Made by a program: the position numbers and the translations under genes
Notes under the pieces: generated by a model
Seen by the model: only the letters and a program-made list of their open reading frames with translations
Database searches by the model: none
Told to the model about the DNA's origin: nothing
From: Polyangia bacterium
GTDB lineage: Bacteria; Myxococcota_A; Polyangia; Nannocystales; Nannocystaceae
DNA length: 64,000 bases
Assembly (NCBI GenBank): GCA_030430565.1
Contig: JAUIKS010000016.1
Coordinates: 219,358-283,357, forward strand
Reading direction: 5' to 3'
Part shown: positions 1-7,997 of the stretch, piece after piece
How the letters are laid out: every line of letters begins with the position of its first letter
How positions within the stretch are numbered: position 1 is the first letter of the stretch

Positions 1-1139
1 CGCGCGCCGACGAGGTCCAGCGCGGTCTCGCGCGGCTGGGCGCCGCCGTCGGGACCGCGATCTACCTGATCGACGCGCTCGAGGACCTGCCCGAGGACTT
101 CGTGAAGGGCGACTTCAACCCCTGCCTCGAGGGGGCCGCCGGCGCCTTCGCGCTGTCGCGGACGAAGATCGAGGGCGCGAGCGCGGCCCTGCGAGCGGCG
201 CTGCGCGAGATCCGAGCCGAGCTGGGCGCGCTGCCGCTGCGACGTCACCGAGAGGTCCTGAGGAGCATCTTGATCGGGCGGCTGGGCTCGACCGGCGGCG
301 CCGCGATCGCGGGCGCGGCGGCGCTGCTGCGCGAGGAGCGCGAGGCCGCGCTGCGGCGCTGGCGCGAGACCCCGTGGGTGAAGCGCCAGGCGATCCGCAG
401 CGGCGCGCTCGCGGCCTCCGTGCTGATGGTCTTTTGGACATGGCTGATCGCGCGGGTCGGTACGGTCGCGGCCGCGGTCCGCGGGCGGCCGAACAACCCG
501 GTGGACTCGGTGGGGGACCGCCTCGATCTGGGGACGCCCAGCGGCTACGGCGATGAGCTGCCGACCGTGCTCACCCCCGAGGAGCTGCTGCCCCCGGTCG
601 AGCCGCTGCCGCCGGTGCCGCTCCACCCGATCCCCGAGACCACCCCGGAGGCGCCCGGGCGCGGCGCCGGATCGCTGGCCTGGTGCTGCGACTTCGACGA
701 TCGCTGCGCGCGGCCCTGCGGCGGCTGCTTTGAGGAGTGCGGGAAGGGCTGCTCGGACTGCTCAGAGCTCGACTGCGACGGCTGCTGCGCGCCCTGCTCG
801 GCCTGCGGTGAGCTGTGCGACGGCTGCGAGTGCGACGAGCTGTGCAACGACTGCGGCAAGCCCTGCGAGAGCTGCTGCGACGGCTGCACGGACAGCTGTG
901 ACGCCTGCGGCGACTGTGACCAGTGCTGCGAGGGCTGCGACGTGTGCGGCGACTGCGGGAACGCCTGCGGAGACTGCGGGAACTCGTGCGGCGGCTGCGG
1001 GAACGCGTGCGGTGACTGCGGCAAGGGCTGTAACGACTGCGGGAACGGCTGCAACGACTGCGGCAATGGTTGCAACAACTGCGGCGCGGCGATGACCGAC
1101 ACCTGCGCGAACGGTCATATCAACGGGCCGCCCTGTTAG
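1..1139 (+). CDS. DUF5685-like membrane protein, C-terminal part, with Cys-rich heptad tail (5' partial)
   Basis: The frame is open from base 3, so the gene begins before the window; a GTG at 102 is only an internal candidate. The first visible residues (AIYLIDALEDLPEDF, then KGDFNP) resemble the end of DUF5685-family proteins, which is a memory-based match. One hydrophobic segment follows (LAASVLMVFWTWLIARVG, about residues 106-123 from the GTG), then a Pro-rich linker. The last ~150 residues hold about 44 cysteines. The final stretch is a strict heptad, C-x2-C-x3 (CGDCGNA, CGGCGNA, CNDCGNG), repeated seven times. An anchored Cys tail suggests metal binding or a disulfide-linked rod, but no function is known. 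A strong hairpin follows the stop. Confidence 0.75.
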   Translation, partial: RADEVQRGLARLGAAVGTAIYLIDALEDLPEDFVKGDFNPCLEGAAGAFALSRTKIEGASAALRAALREIRAELGALPLRRHREVLRSILIGRLGSTGGAAIAGAAALLREEREAALRRWRETPWVKRQAIRSGALAASVLMVFWTWLIARVGTVAAAVRGRPNNPVDSVGDRLDLGTPSGYGDELPTVLTPEELLPPVEPLPPVPLHPIPETTPEAPGRGAGSLAWCCDFDDRCARPCGGCFEECGKGCSDCSELDCDGCCAPCSACGELCDGCECDELCNDCGKPCESCCDGCTDSCDACGDCDQCCEGCDVCGDCGNACGDCGNSCGGCGNACGDCGKGCNDCGNGCNDCGNGCNNCGAAMTDTCANGHINGPPC

Positions 1140-1158
1140 GGGGCGAGTCACGACGACG

Positions 1159-1194
1159 CGAGGGGCCACCCGCGGCGACGCGGGTGGCCCCTCG
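1159..1194. terminator. Bidirectional hairpin terminator between convergent genes
   Basis: A perfect 16-bp inverted repeat (1159-1174 with 1179-1194) closes on a GCGA tetraloop. It lies between two convergent stop codons. There is no U-run on either side, so it is a stable hairpin and probable bidirectional terminator rather than a textbook intrinsic one. Confidence 0.7.
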
Positions 1195-1214
1195 AACATG
1201 TCGTCTGGTGCCGA

Positions 1215-1787
1215 CTAGCCCGTGACGCTCGGCAGCCCGCCCGGGCGCTTGCCGTTCTTGCCGTTCTTGCCGTTCTTGCCGCGCTCGCCGTGGCCCTTAC
1301 CGCCGCCCATCAGGGCTCGGACGCCGCGGCGCTCGATCGAGGTGGCGACCTTCTCGCGCTGCGCGGGGGTGAGGACCGCGTGGATCTGCATCGCGGTCTT
1401 GTGCATCTCGGCGCGCTGCTTGTCGCGGAGCGCGTCGAGCTGGCTGTAGATGCGCCGCATCGTGGCCTCGTTGGGCCGCGCCTTGCGGTACTCGGCCGCG
1501 AGCTGCGACTGGAGCTGCTCGAGCTGCGCGCGGCTCGCCTTGTGGGCCTCACGCTTGCCCTTGAGGATGCTCTGGAGCTGGGTCTTCTGCTGCGCGCTGC
1601 ACTCGAGGCGTTGGCACATGCGCTCGATCTTGTCGCCTCCAGCGCCCGGTTTGCCCTTGCCGGGCTTCTTGGCGTTGGCGACCCCGGCGCCGAGGCCGAC
1701 CACGAGGCCGGCGGTCAGGAGCGCGGTCGTGAGCGCGCGGCGGGCGATGGGGCGGCGGGTGGCGGTGTTGTTGGACTGGGTGGTCAT
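1215..1787 (-). CDS. Spy/CpxP (LTXXQ) family periplasmic protein
   Basis: Start chosen at the ATG at 1787 because an AGGAGAG ribosome site lies just upstream; an in-frame start at 1904 lacks one. The 190-residue product has a signal peptide (RRPIARRALTTALLTAG, cleavage near ANA-KK at residue 39). It then has a helical, charged body with the LTPAQ motif at 139-143 typical of Spy/CpxP/CnrX-type proteins. Such proteins act as periplasmic chaperones or metal sensors under envelope stress. The C-terminus ends in GKNGKNGKNGK, encoded by four 9-bp tandem repeats near 1250-1282. CxxLEC (residues 58-63) gives two nearby cysteines. Monocistronic as far as can be seen. Confidence 0.8.
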   Translation of the reverse strand: MTTQSNNTATRRPIARRALTTALLTAGLVVGLGAGVANAKKPGKGKPGAGGDKIERMCQRLECSAQQKTQLQSILKGKREAHKASRAQLEQLQSQLAAEYRKARPNEATMRRIYSQLDALRDKQRAEMHKTAMQIHAVLTPAQREKVATSIERRGVRALMGGGKGHGERGKNGKNGKNGKRPGGLPSVTG

Positions 1788-2240
1788 GGCTGGCTCTCCT
1801 CGGGTCGTGGGGGTTGTGGGTCGTGGCTCGTGAACTCTCGGGCTGGCCGTCGCGCGGCTCGTTCGCCCTCGAGAGTCAGATTGACCCCCCCGAGAAAAGC
1901 CCACGCAGCGCTCGGGTAAGCCGCGCGTAAACCTCCTCGTGTTGTTGGTGAGCGCGTCGCGGCGCGCGAATTCAAACGCGCTCGGCCGCCCAGCGTTCGC
2001 AGCGGCCGTTCGCGTTTTCTAGTGCCGCGCGACTGGAGATGAACGAGCCCGCCGGAGCTCAAGGGACGCGCGCGAGCTGGGGAGGGGCCGCCTGAGGACG
2101 GCGAGCGCGGAGGCGCCCGTCCGCTCGCTATCGTCGGGCGCTCGCCGCCCGGAAGGCGGAAGGGTCCCCGGCGTTAAGCAGCGGCCCGGCGTTCTCGTAT
2201 CGCGTACGCCGCTGGTCGAGTGTTCATCGAGCAGGGCTGG
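1788..2240. other. Intergenic region; Spy-like gene promoter and a short dispersed repeat
   Basis: No convincing coding frame. The part next to 1787 must hold the promoter of the Spy-like gene, but I see no clear -35/-10 pair. The 18-bp string TTAAGCAGCGGCCCGGCG at 2174-2191 recurs exactly at 10685-10702. Confidence 0.5.
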
Positions 2241-2930
2241 CTAGCTCTGACCGGCGTGCTCGCGCAGGTAGGACTCGATCGCGGCCTTGCGGGCGTCGTC
2301 GACCACGACCTGCTCGCTGCCGTCCGCCGTCGTCACGGCGCGCCCGTGCAGCGCGTCCACGACCTCGCGGATGTTGACGATCGCGTGGACCGGCGCGGCG
2401 AGCTCCTCGCGCAGCTCGGCGACGGTCGTCTTGGCCGTCTTGCCGCGCTCCATGCGGTCGACCGCGACCACGACGCCCGCGAGCTCGACGCGGGCGGTCT
2501 CGCGCACCAGCGCGGCGGCCTCGCGGATCGAGCGTCCCGAGGTCACGACGTCGTCGACGATCACGACGCGCATCCCGTCGGCCGGCTGGGTGCCGACGAA
2601 CCAGCCGCCCTCGCCGTGGTCCTTCTGCTCCTTGCGGTCGAAACAGAAGCCGACATCACGCCCGCTCGTCGACGCGATCGCGACCGCGGTCCCGACCGCC
2701 AGCGGCACGCCCTTATAAGAAGGCCCAAAGACCAGATCGAACTCGAGCCCGGCGCGCGCGAGGCAAGCGGCGTAGGCCCGCCCGAGGCCCGCGATCGCGC
2801 TGCCGGTGCGCAGCTGACCGGCGTTCACGAAGTAGGGCGAGCGGCGCCCTGACTTGAGCGTGAAGTCGCCGAAGCGGAGCACCTCGTGGCGCACGAGCAG
2901 CTCGATGAAGTCCTGCTGAAAGCCCTGCAT
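2241..2930 (-). CDS. pyrE: Orotate phosphoribosyltransferase
   Basis: Catalyses orotate + PRPP to OMP in de novo pyrimidine synthesis (cytosolic). The 229-residue product starts MQGFQQDFIE and aligns from residue 1 with enterobacterial PyrE (FIE, FTLKSGR, SPYF blocks), so the ATG at 2930 is preferred over the GTG at 2948. The PRPP-binding loop VVIVDDVVTSGRS is at about 122-134. The catalytic flexible loop (RKEQKDHGEGG) is at about 99-109. Length is normal. It stands alone here, with the next minus-strand gene 30 nt upstream. Confidence 0.95.
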   Translation of the reverse strand: MQGFQQDFIELLVRHEVLRFGDFTLKSGRRSPYFVNAGQLRTGSAIAGLGRAYAACLARAGLEFDLVFGPSYKGVPLAVGTAVAIASTSGRDVGFCFDRKEQKDHGEGGWFVGTQPADGMRVVIVDDVVTSGRSIREAAALVRETARVELAGVVVAVDRMERGKTAKTTVAELREELAAPVHAIVNIREVVDALHGRAVTTADGSEQVVVDDARKAAIESYLREHAGQS

Positions 2931-2961
2931 CAGCCGGGCTTGTAGCACGCGGGACGCGGGA

Positions 2962-3501
2962 TCACGGCGTGAAGAACCACGGCCAGATCAGGAAGTCGAG
3001 GACCACGGTCTGCAGGCAGAACAGCAGCGCGCCGACGATGGCGAGACGTCGCCCCGGGGTCGCGCGGTCCAGCCGCTGCAGGCCGACGAGCACGCCCAGC
3101 GACCCAGCCGCGACCAGCGCGAGGTCGAGCCAGATCACGTACCACAGCGACCCGGCGATCGCCCGCGGCGCGTCGTCGAGCGCGTAGAAGCACAGCGGCA
3201 GCCACAGCGTCGAGCCCAGCAGGATCAACCCGTAGCCGCGCGTGAACCAGGTGAAGCCGAGGCCGAGGTAGGTCTGCACGCGCCGGGGGTCGACGCGTCG
3301 CCACAGCACCCACGTGAAGATCAGGTAGCCGGCGGCCGCGAAGAACATGTTCGCGGTGTAGAGCCCGCGGACGGCATCCGGGATCGCGCCCCAGAGCCGC
3401 GATGGATCCTCGTAGTTTAAAAACCCGTGCGCGTAGCTCGCCAGCACCGCGGGCCCACCGATCAGGTTGAGCGCGATGAGTCGACGATGGTGAGGGTCCA
3501 T
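2962..3501 (-). CDS. Hypothetical integral membrane protein, ~5 TM segments
   Basis: About 179 residues from the ATG at 3501 (a GTG at 3507 is an alternative). Hydrophobic helices are visible at LIALNLIGGPAVLASYAHGF, MFFAAAGYLIFTWVLW, WFTRGYGLILLGSTLWLP, WYVIWLDLALVAAG and IVGALLFCLQTVVLDF. I do not recognise the family. It lies upstream of pyrE on the same strand (31 nt before the pyrE start), so co-transcription is possible. The segment HGFLNY uses TTT TTA codons, rare in this genome. Confidence 0.7.
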   Translation of the reverse strand: MDPHHRRLIALNLIGGPAVLASYAHGFLNYEDPSRLWGAIPDAVRGLYTANMFFAAAGYLIFTWVLWRRVDPRRVQTYLGLGFTWFTRGYGLILLGSTLWLPLCFYALDDAPRAIAGSLWYVIWLDLALVAAGSLGVLVGLQRLDRATPGRRLAIVGALLFCLQTVVLDFLIWPWFFTP

Positions 3502-3689
3502 GCTCACGAGTCGACCATATGCCAGAACACGGGAATTTCAACGAACGCCGCGTGGGCGCGACGTACTCGGGAAATTGCGCACCCATCCGCGTTGTTGCGC
3601 TTGTATTCGGTCTCGCCTGGGGGCAATAACCGCGCGCGATGGCACAGGTCTGGATGATGCATACGCGCTTGTAGACTCTTCTCCTCGGG

Positions 3690-5747
3690 ATGGGGGCGCT
3701 CGCCCTCTCGCTCGCCGCGACGGCCTGCGGCGATAACTCGAACGGCACCGCGGCGACGGAGTCGCCGACGAGCACCAGCGATCCCGCGAACACGACCGCT
3801 GGACCTGCGACGAGCAGCCCCTCGACGTCCACCGACAGCACGTCGCCGACGCAGACGGGCGGCGCGACGGGCACGACGACCGATGACCCGGGGCAGCCGA
3901 CGGGCATGAACATGACCGAGGTCAGCGCGACCGACGTGACCAACACGGTCACGACGCTGCCCGGCGACTGCGAGGAGGGGCAGGAGCAGTGCAAGGACGG
4001 CGAGCACGAGCTCTGCACGATGGAGGAGTGGGTCCCCGACCCGTGCCCCGACGGGACGTACTGCAGCGAGGAGAGCGAGAGCTGCGAGGCCTGCGTATGT
4101 GTCCCCGGGGCCATGGGCGACTGCGTCGGCGACAACCAGATCGAGACCTGCGCCGAGGACTGCGGCGGCTTCGAGCCGGTCGACTGCCCCATCAACAACG
4201 TCTGCGTCGCGGGCGAGTGCGTCGAGCTCTTGTGCGTGCCGAACTCCCCGGTCTGCGTCGATGACGACAGCTATCAGGTCTGCAACGACAGCGGCACCGA
4301 CTTCGGCGACGTGGTGGACTGCGCGCCCGGCGAGACCTGCCAGGGCGGGCAGTGCGTGAGCGCCTGCGACGCGGCCGAGCAGATCAAGTCGAACATCGGC
4401 TGCGAGTTCTGGGCCGTCGACATGTCGAACCTGCCGCCGCGCGACAAGTACGTGTTCTCGGTGACGGTGTCGAACCCGAGCTTCGACGACCCGGTGGACG
4501 TCGAGATCTACGACCGCAACAACGGCAACAACGAGCAGATGATCATCTCGGACTCGATCGCGCCGCGGCAGGTCAAGGTGTTCAACCTCTCCGGCGCGCA
4601 CGCGGGCTTCACGAGCTACTACAACGGGCAGGACGCCGGCATCCTCGGCGACGGCGTGGTCTCGGGGCGCGCGTTCCGGATCAAGACCAACAGCCCGGTG
4701 CTGGCGACGCAGTTCAACCCCATCGGCGGCGCGACGGGCTTCACCACCGACGCCTCGCTGCTGCTGCCGACGCACACGCTCGGCAACGACTACATCCACA
4801 TGGCGTGGAACCGCGGCTTCGGCGAGGGCTCGGCGCTCAACATCGTGGCGACCGAGGACGACACGACCGTCACGGTCACGCCGACCGTCAACACCCAGGC
4901 CGGCCAGGGCGGCCTGCCGGCGATGACCGCGGGCGTGCCGACCGACGTCGTGATCGATCGCTACGACTACATCCAGATCATGGTCGGGCCCAACGATCCG
5001 GACCTCAGCGGCACCAAGGTCAACGCGAGCGGCAAGGTCGCGGTGTTCGGCGGGCACAGCTGCGCCAACGTGCCGACGACCTCTGTGACGGCCTGCGATC
5101 ACGTCGAGGAGCAGATCTTCCCGCTCGAGACCTGGGGCAAGAATTACATCGCGGCTCGCAACCCGCCGCGCAACCAGAACAACCCGGAGGATATGGTCTG
5201 GCGGATCGTCGCCGCCGAGGACAACACGACCGTCAACTTCGAGCCGCCGGTCTCGATCGGCGCGCAGGTGGTGCTCAACTCGGGGCAGATCGTGCAGTTC
5301 TCGGACAACATCGACTTCGAGGTCGACGCCGATGATCCCGTGCTCGTCGCCGGCTACATGATCGGCTGCTCGGGCTCGATGGCGCAGGGCTGCCCCGGCG
5401 ATCCCTACATGGTCCAGATGGTCGCGACCGAGCAGTACCTCAAGGACTACGTGTTCTTGGTCGACACCTCGTACAACAACGACTTCGCCAAGCTCGTGCG
5501 CCCGACGGGCGCCGCGGTCGACGTCGCGTGCCTGGGCGTGGTGCCCGAGAACCGCTGGACCGGGGTCGGCGGCAGCGGCTTCGACGTGGCGACCATCGAT
5601 ATGAACCCGGGCGAGGCGATGTGCGGCCCCGGGACCAACGAGGCGACCAGCGACCAGGGCTTCGGCATCTTCGTCAGCGGGCAGTCGTCGGCGGCGAGCT
5701 ACGCGTACCCGGGCGGGCTCGCGCTGCAGATCATCAACCCGCAGTAG
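3690..5747 (+). CDS. IgGFc-binding-domain lipoprotein with amber-interrupted signal peptide
   Basis: From the ATG at 3690 the product has 685 residues. A short signal segment ends in the lipobox LAATAC. It is followed by a Thr/Ser linker, Cys-rich repeats (about 95-230, C-x-DG-x-C type), and a large beta-rich region matching the IgGFc-binding N-terminal domain family (PF17517 type; e.g. NSPVLATQFNP, VAVFGGHSC). Such proteins are surface or secreted adhesion-like proteins of unknown role. The n-region Arg/Lys expected in a signal peptide is missing. It is present upstream in frame: ATG at 3639 or 3654 reads MMHTRL, then TAG (3672-3674), then TLLLGMGALALSLAATAC. The gene may be disrupted or restart at 3690. 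Confidence 0.85.
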   Translation: MGALALSLAATACGDNSNGTAATESPTSTSDPANTTAGPATSSPSTSTDSTSPTQTGGATGTTTDDPGQPTGMNMTEVSATDVTNTVTTLPGDCEEGQEQCKDGEHELCTMEEWVPDPCPDGTYCSEESESCEACVCVPGAMGDCVGDNQIETCAEDCGGFEPVDCPINNVCVAGECVELLCVPNSPVCVDDDSYQVCNDSGTDFGDVVDCAPGETCQGGQCVSACDAAEQIKSNIGCEFWAVDMSNLPPRDKYVFSVTVSNPSFDDPVDVEIYDRNNGNNEQMIISDSIAPRQVKVFNLSGAHAGFTSYYNGQDAGILGDGVVSGRAFRIKTNSPVLATQFNPIGGATGFTTDASLLLPTHTLGNDYIHMAWNRGFGEGSALNIVATEDDTTVTVTPTVNTQAGQGGLPAMTAGVPTDVVIDRYDYIQIMVGPNDPDLSGTKVNASGKVAVFGGHSCANVPTTSVTACDHVEEQIFPLETWGKNYIAARNPPRNQNNPEDMVWRIVAAEDNTTVNFEPPVSIGAQVVLNSGQIVQFSDNIDFEVDADDPVLVAGYMIGCSGSMAQGCPGDPYMVQMVATEQYLKDYVFLVDTSYNNDFAKLVRPTGAAVDVACLGVVPENRWTGVGGSGFDVATIDMNPGEAMCGPGTNEATSDQGFGIFVSGQSSAASYAYPGGLALQIINPQ

Positions 5748-5783
5748 CGCCTGGTCCAAGGGGAAGCTCGGCGCGGGCGCGGA

Positions 5784-7772
5784 TCACCGCGCCGCGTCGA
5801 GCCCGTACCGGCGCATCATCCGGTAGACGGTGCTGCGCGCGACGCCGAGGATGCGCGCGGCCCGGGAGATGTTGCCGGCGGACTCCTCGAGCGCGCGCTT
5901 GAGCGCGAGCTGCTCGGCGTCGTCGCGGCTCACCGGGGGCGGCATCGCGGCTTCGTTGATCGGCGGCGCCGCGGGTCGCGGCGGCCCGGCGGCGACCGGC
6001 TGCGGGAAGTGCTCGGCCTCGATCGTGCCTTCTTCGCCCGCGAGGACGCAGGCGAATTGCAGCGCGCTCTTGAGCTGGCGAACGTTGCCGGGCCACGCCT
6101 GCTCGATGAGCCATGCGTGGGCTGCCGGCGAGAGACGCGGCGGCGTCGACAGGCCGAGCTCCCGGGTGATGTCGCCGAGCAGGTGCTCCGCGAGCTCGAG
6201 GGTGTCGGCGCGCGCGCGCAGGGGCGGGAGCGTGAGCGTCGCGCCCTGGATGCGGTAGTAGAGATCGGCGCGGAAGCTGCCGTCGGCGACGAGACCCGGC
6301 AGATCGCGGCAGGTCGCGCAGATCAGGCGCACGTCCGCGGAGCGCTCGACGGCGTCGCCCACGCGGCGGTAGGTGCCGTCGTCGAGGAAGCGCAGCAGCG
6401 CGATCTGCAGCTTGGGCGGCATCTCGGCGACCTCGTCGAGGAACAGCGTGCCGCCGTCGGCGAGCGGCACGCGACCGATTCCTCCCTGGGGGCTGGCGCC
6501 GGTGAACGCTCCTGGCGCGTAGCCGAAGAGCTCGCTCTCCAAGAGCTGCGTGCTGACGGCGCCGCAGTTGATCGCGACGAAGGGGCCGCCGCGGTCGCTC
6601 GCGGCGTGGACGCAGCGGGCGAGCGCGCCCTTGCCGGTGCCGGTCTCCGCCAGCAGCAGGATCGGCAGGCGCGTGCGGGCGAGCAGCGCGGCGCGCTCGC
6701 GCACGGCCGCGAGCTGGGCGTCGGCGCCGACGAGGGGCGCGAAGGGGTCGACGCGCTCGGTCGGGCGACTGACCGGGGGCGCGCTGACGATCGAGCGGGC
6801 GCGGGGGGTGAAGAACGCGGCGATCATCAGCAGGCGTCCGTGGCGATCGAGCACCGGCTCGAGCTCGAGCTCGAAGCGCCCGTCCTCCGTGGGTCGCGGA
6901 CCCGCGCCCACCCTGTCGCGGAGCGCGTCGCCGCCGAGCCCGAGCAGCGCCTCGCTGCGGCCGCGGACCTCGATCATGGGCCCATGACCCCGGCGCGCGC
7001 GACGAAGGCAGGGGAACGCGTCGAGGGCCGCGAGGTTGGCCTGCGTGACCCGACCGCTCGGGTCGATGAGCGCCGCCGGGCCGGGGAAGCGCGCCAAGAT
7101 GGGTCCTGTCAGGGCGCGCTCGAGCGCGCCCAGCTCGCCGCGGAGTCGCTCGCGCAGCGCCTGCTCGACGGCGCGCGCCAGCGAGAGCACCGCGACGGCC
7201 GCCAAGGGGCTCTTGCGCTCGAACGCGCTGGTCGTGTCGAGCACGGCGACGAGCTCGCCGTAGGGGTCGCGGATCGGGGTCGCGTAGCACGACAGGCTGT
7301 GATGCGGCCGCGCGAAGTGAGCCGCGCCGCGAACGCTCACGGGGCGGTCCTCGGCGAGCGCCGTGCCGATCGCGTTCGTGCCCCGCAGCGACTCGGACCA
7401 CGCGCTGCCCGCGATCAGCCGCACGCGTCGAGCCGTGTCCGCGAAGCCGCCGCCGGCCCAGGTGTCGACGATGACGCCGTCGCGATCCGCGAGCACGAGC
7501 AGGTGGTCTTCACCTTCGAACGCCCCGAGCGCGGGCTCGACGATCTCGGGCAGCACGGAGCGCACCTCGTCGACGCGCTCGCGTCGCTCGCGAAGCTGGC
7601 GGAGGTCGAGCACGGACTCGTGATCGAGCCCGCGGTGGTCGGCGCCGAGGCGCCGCACGCGGTCCCACGCGCGCTTCAGCGAGCGAGGGACAGCCGCCTT
7701 CGCGGGCGCCGAGATGTAGCGCTCCCAGATGGTTCGGCTTGATGTCGCTAGCTCGAGGTAGGGGTCGTCCAT
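5784..7772 (-). CDS. Sigma-54-dependent transcriptional activator, AcoR-like
   Basis: 662 residues. The N-terminal half carries a GAF-like sensory region (VLADRDGVIVDTWAG, then GTNAIGTALAEDRPV, as in AcoR-type acetoin/acetaldehyde regulators). A PAS-like stretch precedes a full AAA+ domain: Walker A AETGTGKG, the sigma-54 contact loop GAFTGA, and Walker B GGTLFLDEV. The C-terminal Fis-type helix-turn-helix reads NISRAARILGVARSTVYRMM. Walker A departs slightly from the usual GETGTGKE. It is divergent from an aldehyde dehydrogenase gene that has a consensus -24/-12 promoter, so it very likely activates that gene in response to an aldehyde or acetoin-related signal. Confidence 0.92.
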   Translation of the reverse strand: MDDPYLELATSSRTIWERYISAPAKAAVPRSLKRAWDRVRRLGADHRGLDHESVLDLRQLRERRERVDEVRSVLPEIVEPALGAFEGEDHLLVLADRDGVIVDTWAGGGFADTARRVRLIAGSAWSESLRGTNAIGTALAEDRPVSVRGAAHFARPHHSLSCYATPIRDPYGELVAVLDTTSAFERKSPLAAVAVLSLARAVEQALRERLRGELGALERALTGPILARFPGPAALIDPSGRVTQANLAALDAFPCLRRARRGHGPMIEVRGRSEALLGLGGDALRDRVGAGPRPTEDGRFELELEPVLDRHGRLLMIAAFFTPRARSIVSAPPVSRPTERVDPFAPLVGADAQLAAVRERAALLARTRLPILLLAETGTGKGALARCVHAASDRGGPFVAINCGAVSTQLLESELFGYAPGAFTGASPQGGIGRVPLADGGTLFLDEVAEMPPKLQIALLRFLDDGTYRRVGDAVERSADVRLICATCRDLPGLVADGSFRADLYYRIQGATLTLPPLRARADTLELAEHLLGDITRELGLSTPPRLSPAAHAWLIEQAWPGNVRQLKSALQFACVLAGEEGTIEAEHFPQPVAAGPPRPAAPPINEAAMPPPVSRDDAEQLALKRALEESAGNISRAARILGVARSTVYRMMRRYGLDAAR

Positions 7773-7844
7773 GTCGCGTCTACGCTCGATTGTCTGGCGC
7801 GCGCGCGGGTCGTGGCAAACGGATTATTGACGCGGCGCGGCGAC

Positions 7845-7898
7845 TGTCGCGTCGCGGCGGCGCAGCTGTCGCGATCGACGTCAGCGGAGGTGTCGCGA
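7845..7898 (+). promoter_or_regulatory. Candidate upstream activator sites (three TGTCGCG repeats)
   Basis: TGTCGCG occurs at 7845-7851, and TGTCGCGA at 7867-7874 and 7891-7898, spaced 22 and 24 bp. They sit about 130, 108 and 84 bp upstream of the start predicted from the -12 element. That is the usual range for enhancer sites of sigma-54 activators. A fourth copy at 7772-7778 overlaps the activator's own start codon. The word is GC-rich and could recur by chance. Confidence 0.4.
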
Positions 7899-7948
7899 AT
7901 CGCTACAGCTTCGAAGCGCCGCGGGCGGCGAGCCGCGATATTTCACGG

Positions 7949-7964
7949 TGGCACGGTGGTTGCT
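7949..7964 (+). promoter_or_regulatory. Sigma-54 (-24/-12) promoter
   Basis: TGGCACGGTGGTTGCT matches the consensus TGGCAC-N5-TTGC exactly, with GG and GC dinucleotides 10 bp apart. Transcription would start near 7975, leaving a short leader before the ATG at 7998. The adjacent divergent gene encodes a GAFTGA-containing activator. Confidence 0.88.
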
Positions 7965-7997
7965 CTGTGGGGCGAGCACGTTCACCAGGAGATCCCA

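Noticed and set aside
2170..2215. Integron attC site (GTTAAGC word)
   Set aside because: No matching RYYYAAC partner or long imperfect hairpin, no integron integrase in the window; the second copy has ATTAAGC.
3672..3674. Reassigned or suppressed TAG codon
   Set aside because: Other genes here end at TAG with nothing protein-like beyond (e.g. the adenylate cyclase stop at 33920-33922), so a general recoding is not supported.
3504..5759. 751-codon open frame antisense to the IgGFc-binding gene
   Set aside because: Residues are dominated by R, V, H and D in repeats produced by reading GC-rich codons backwards; no domain, signal or family pattern. The opposite strand has a clear protein.
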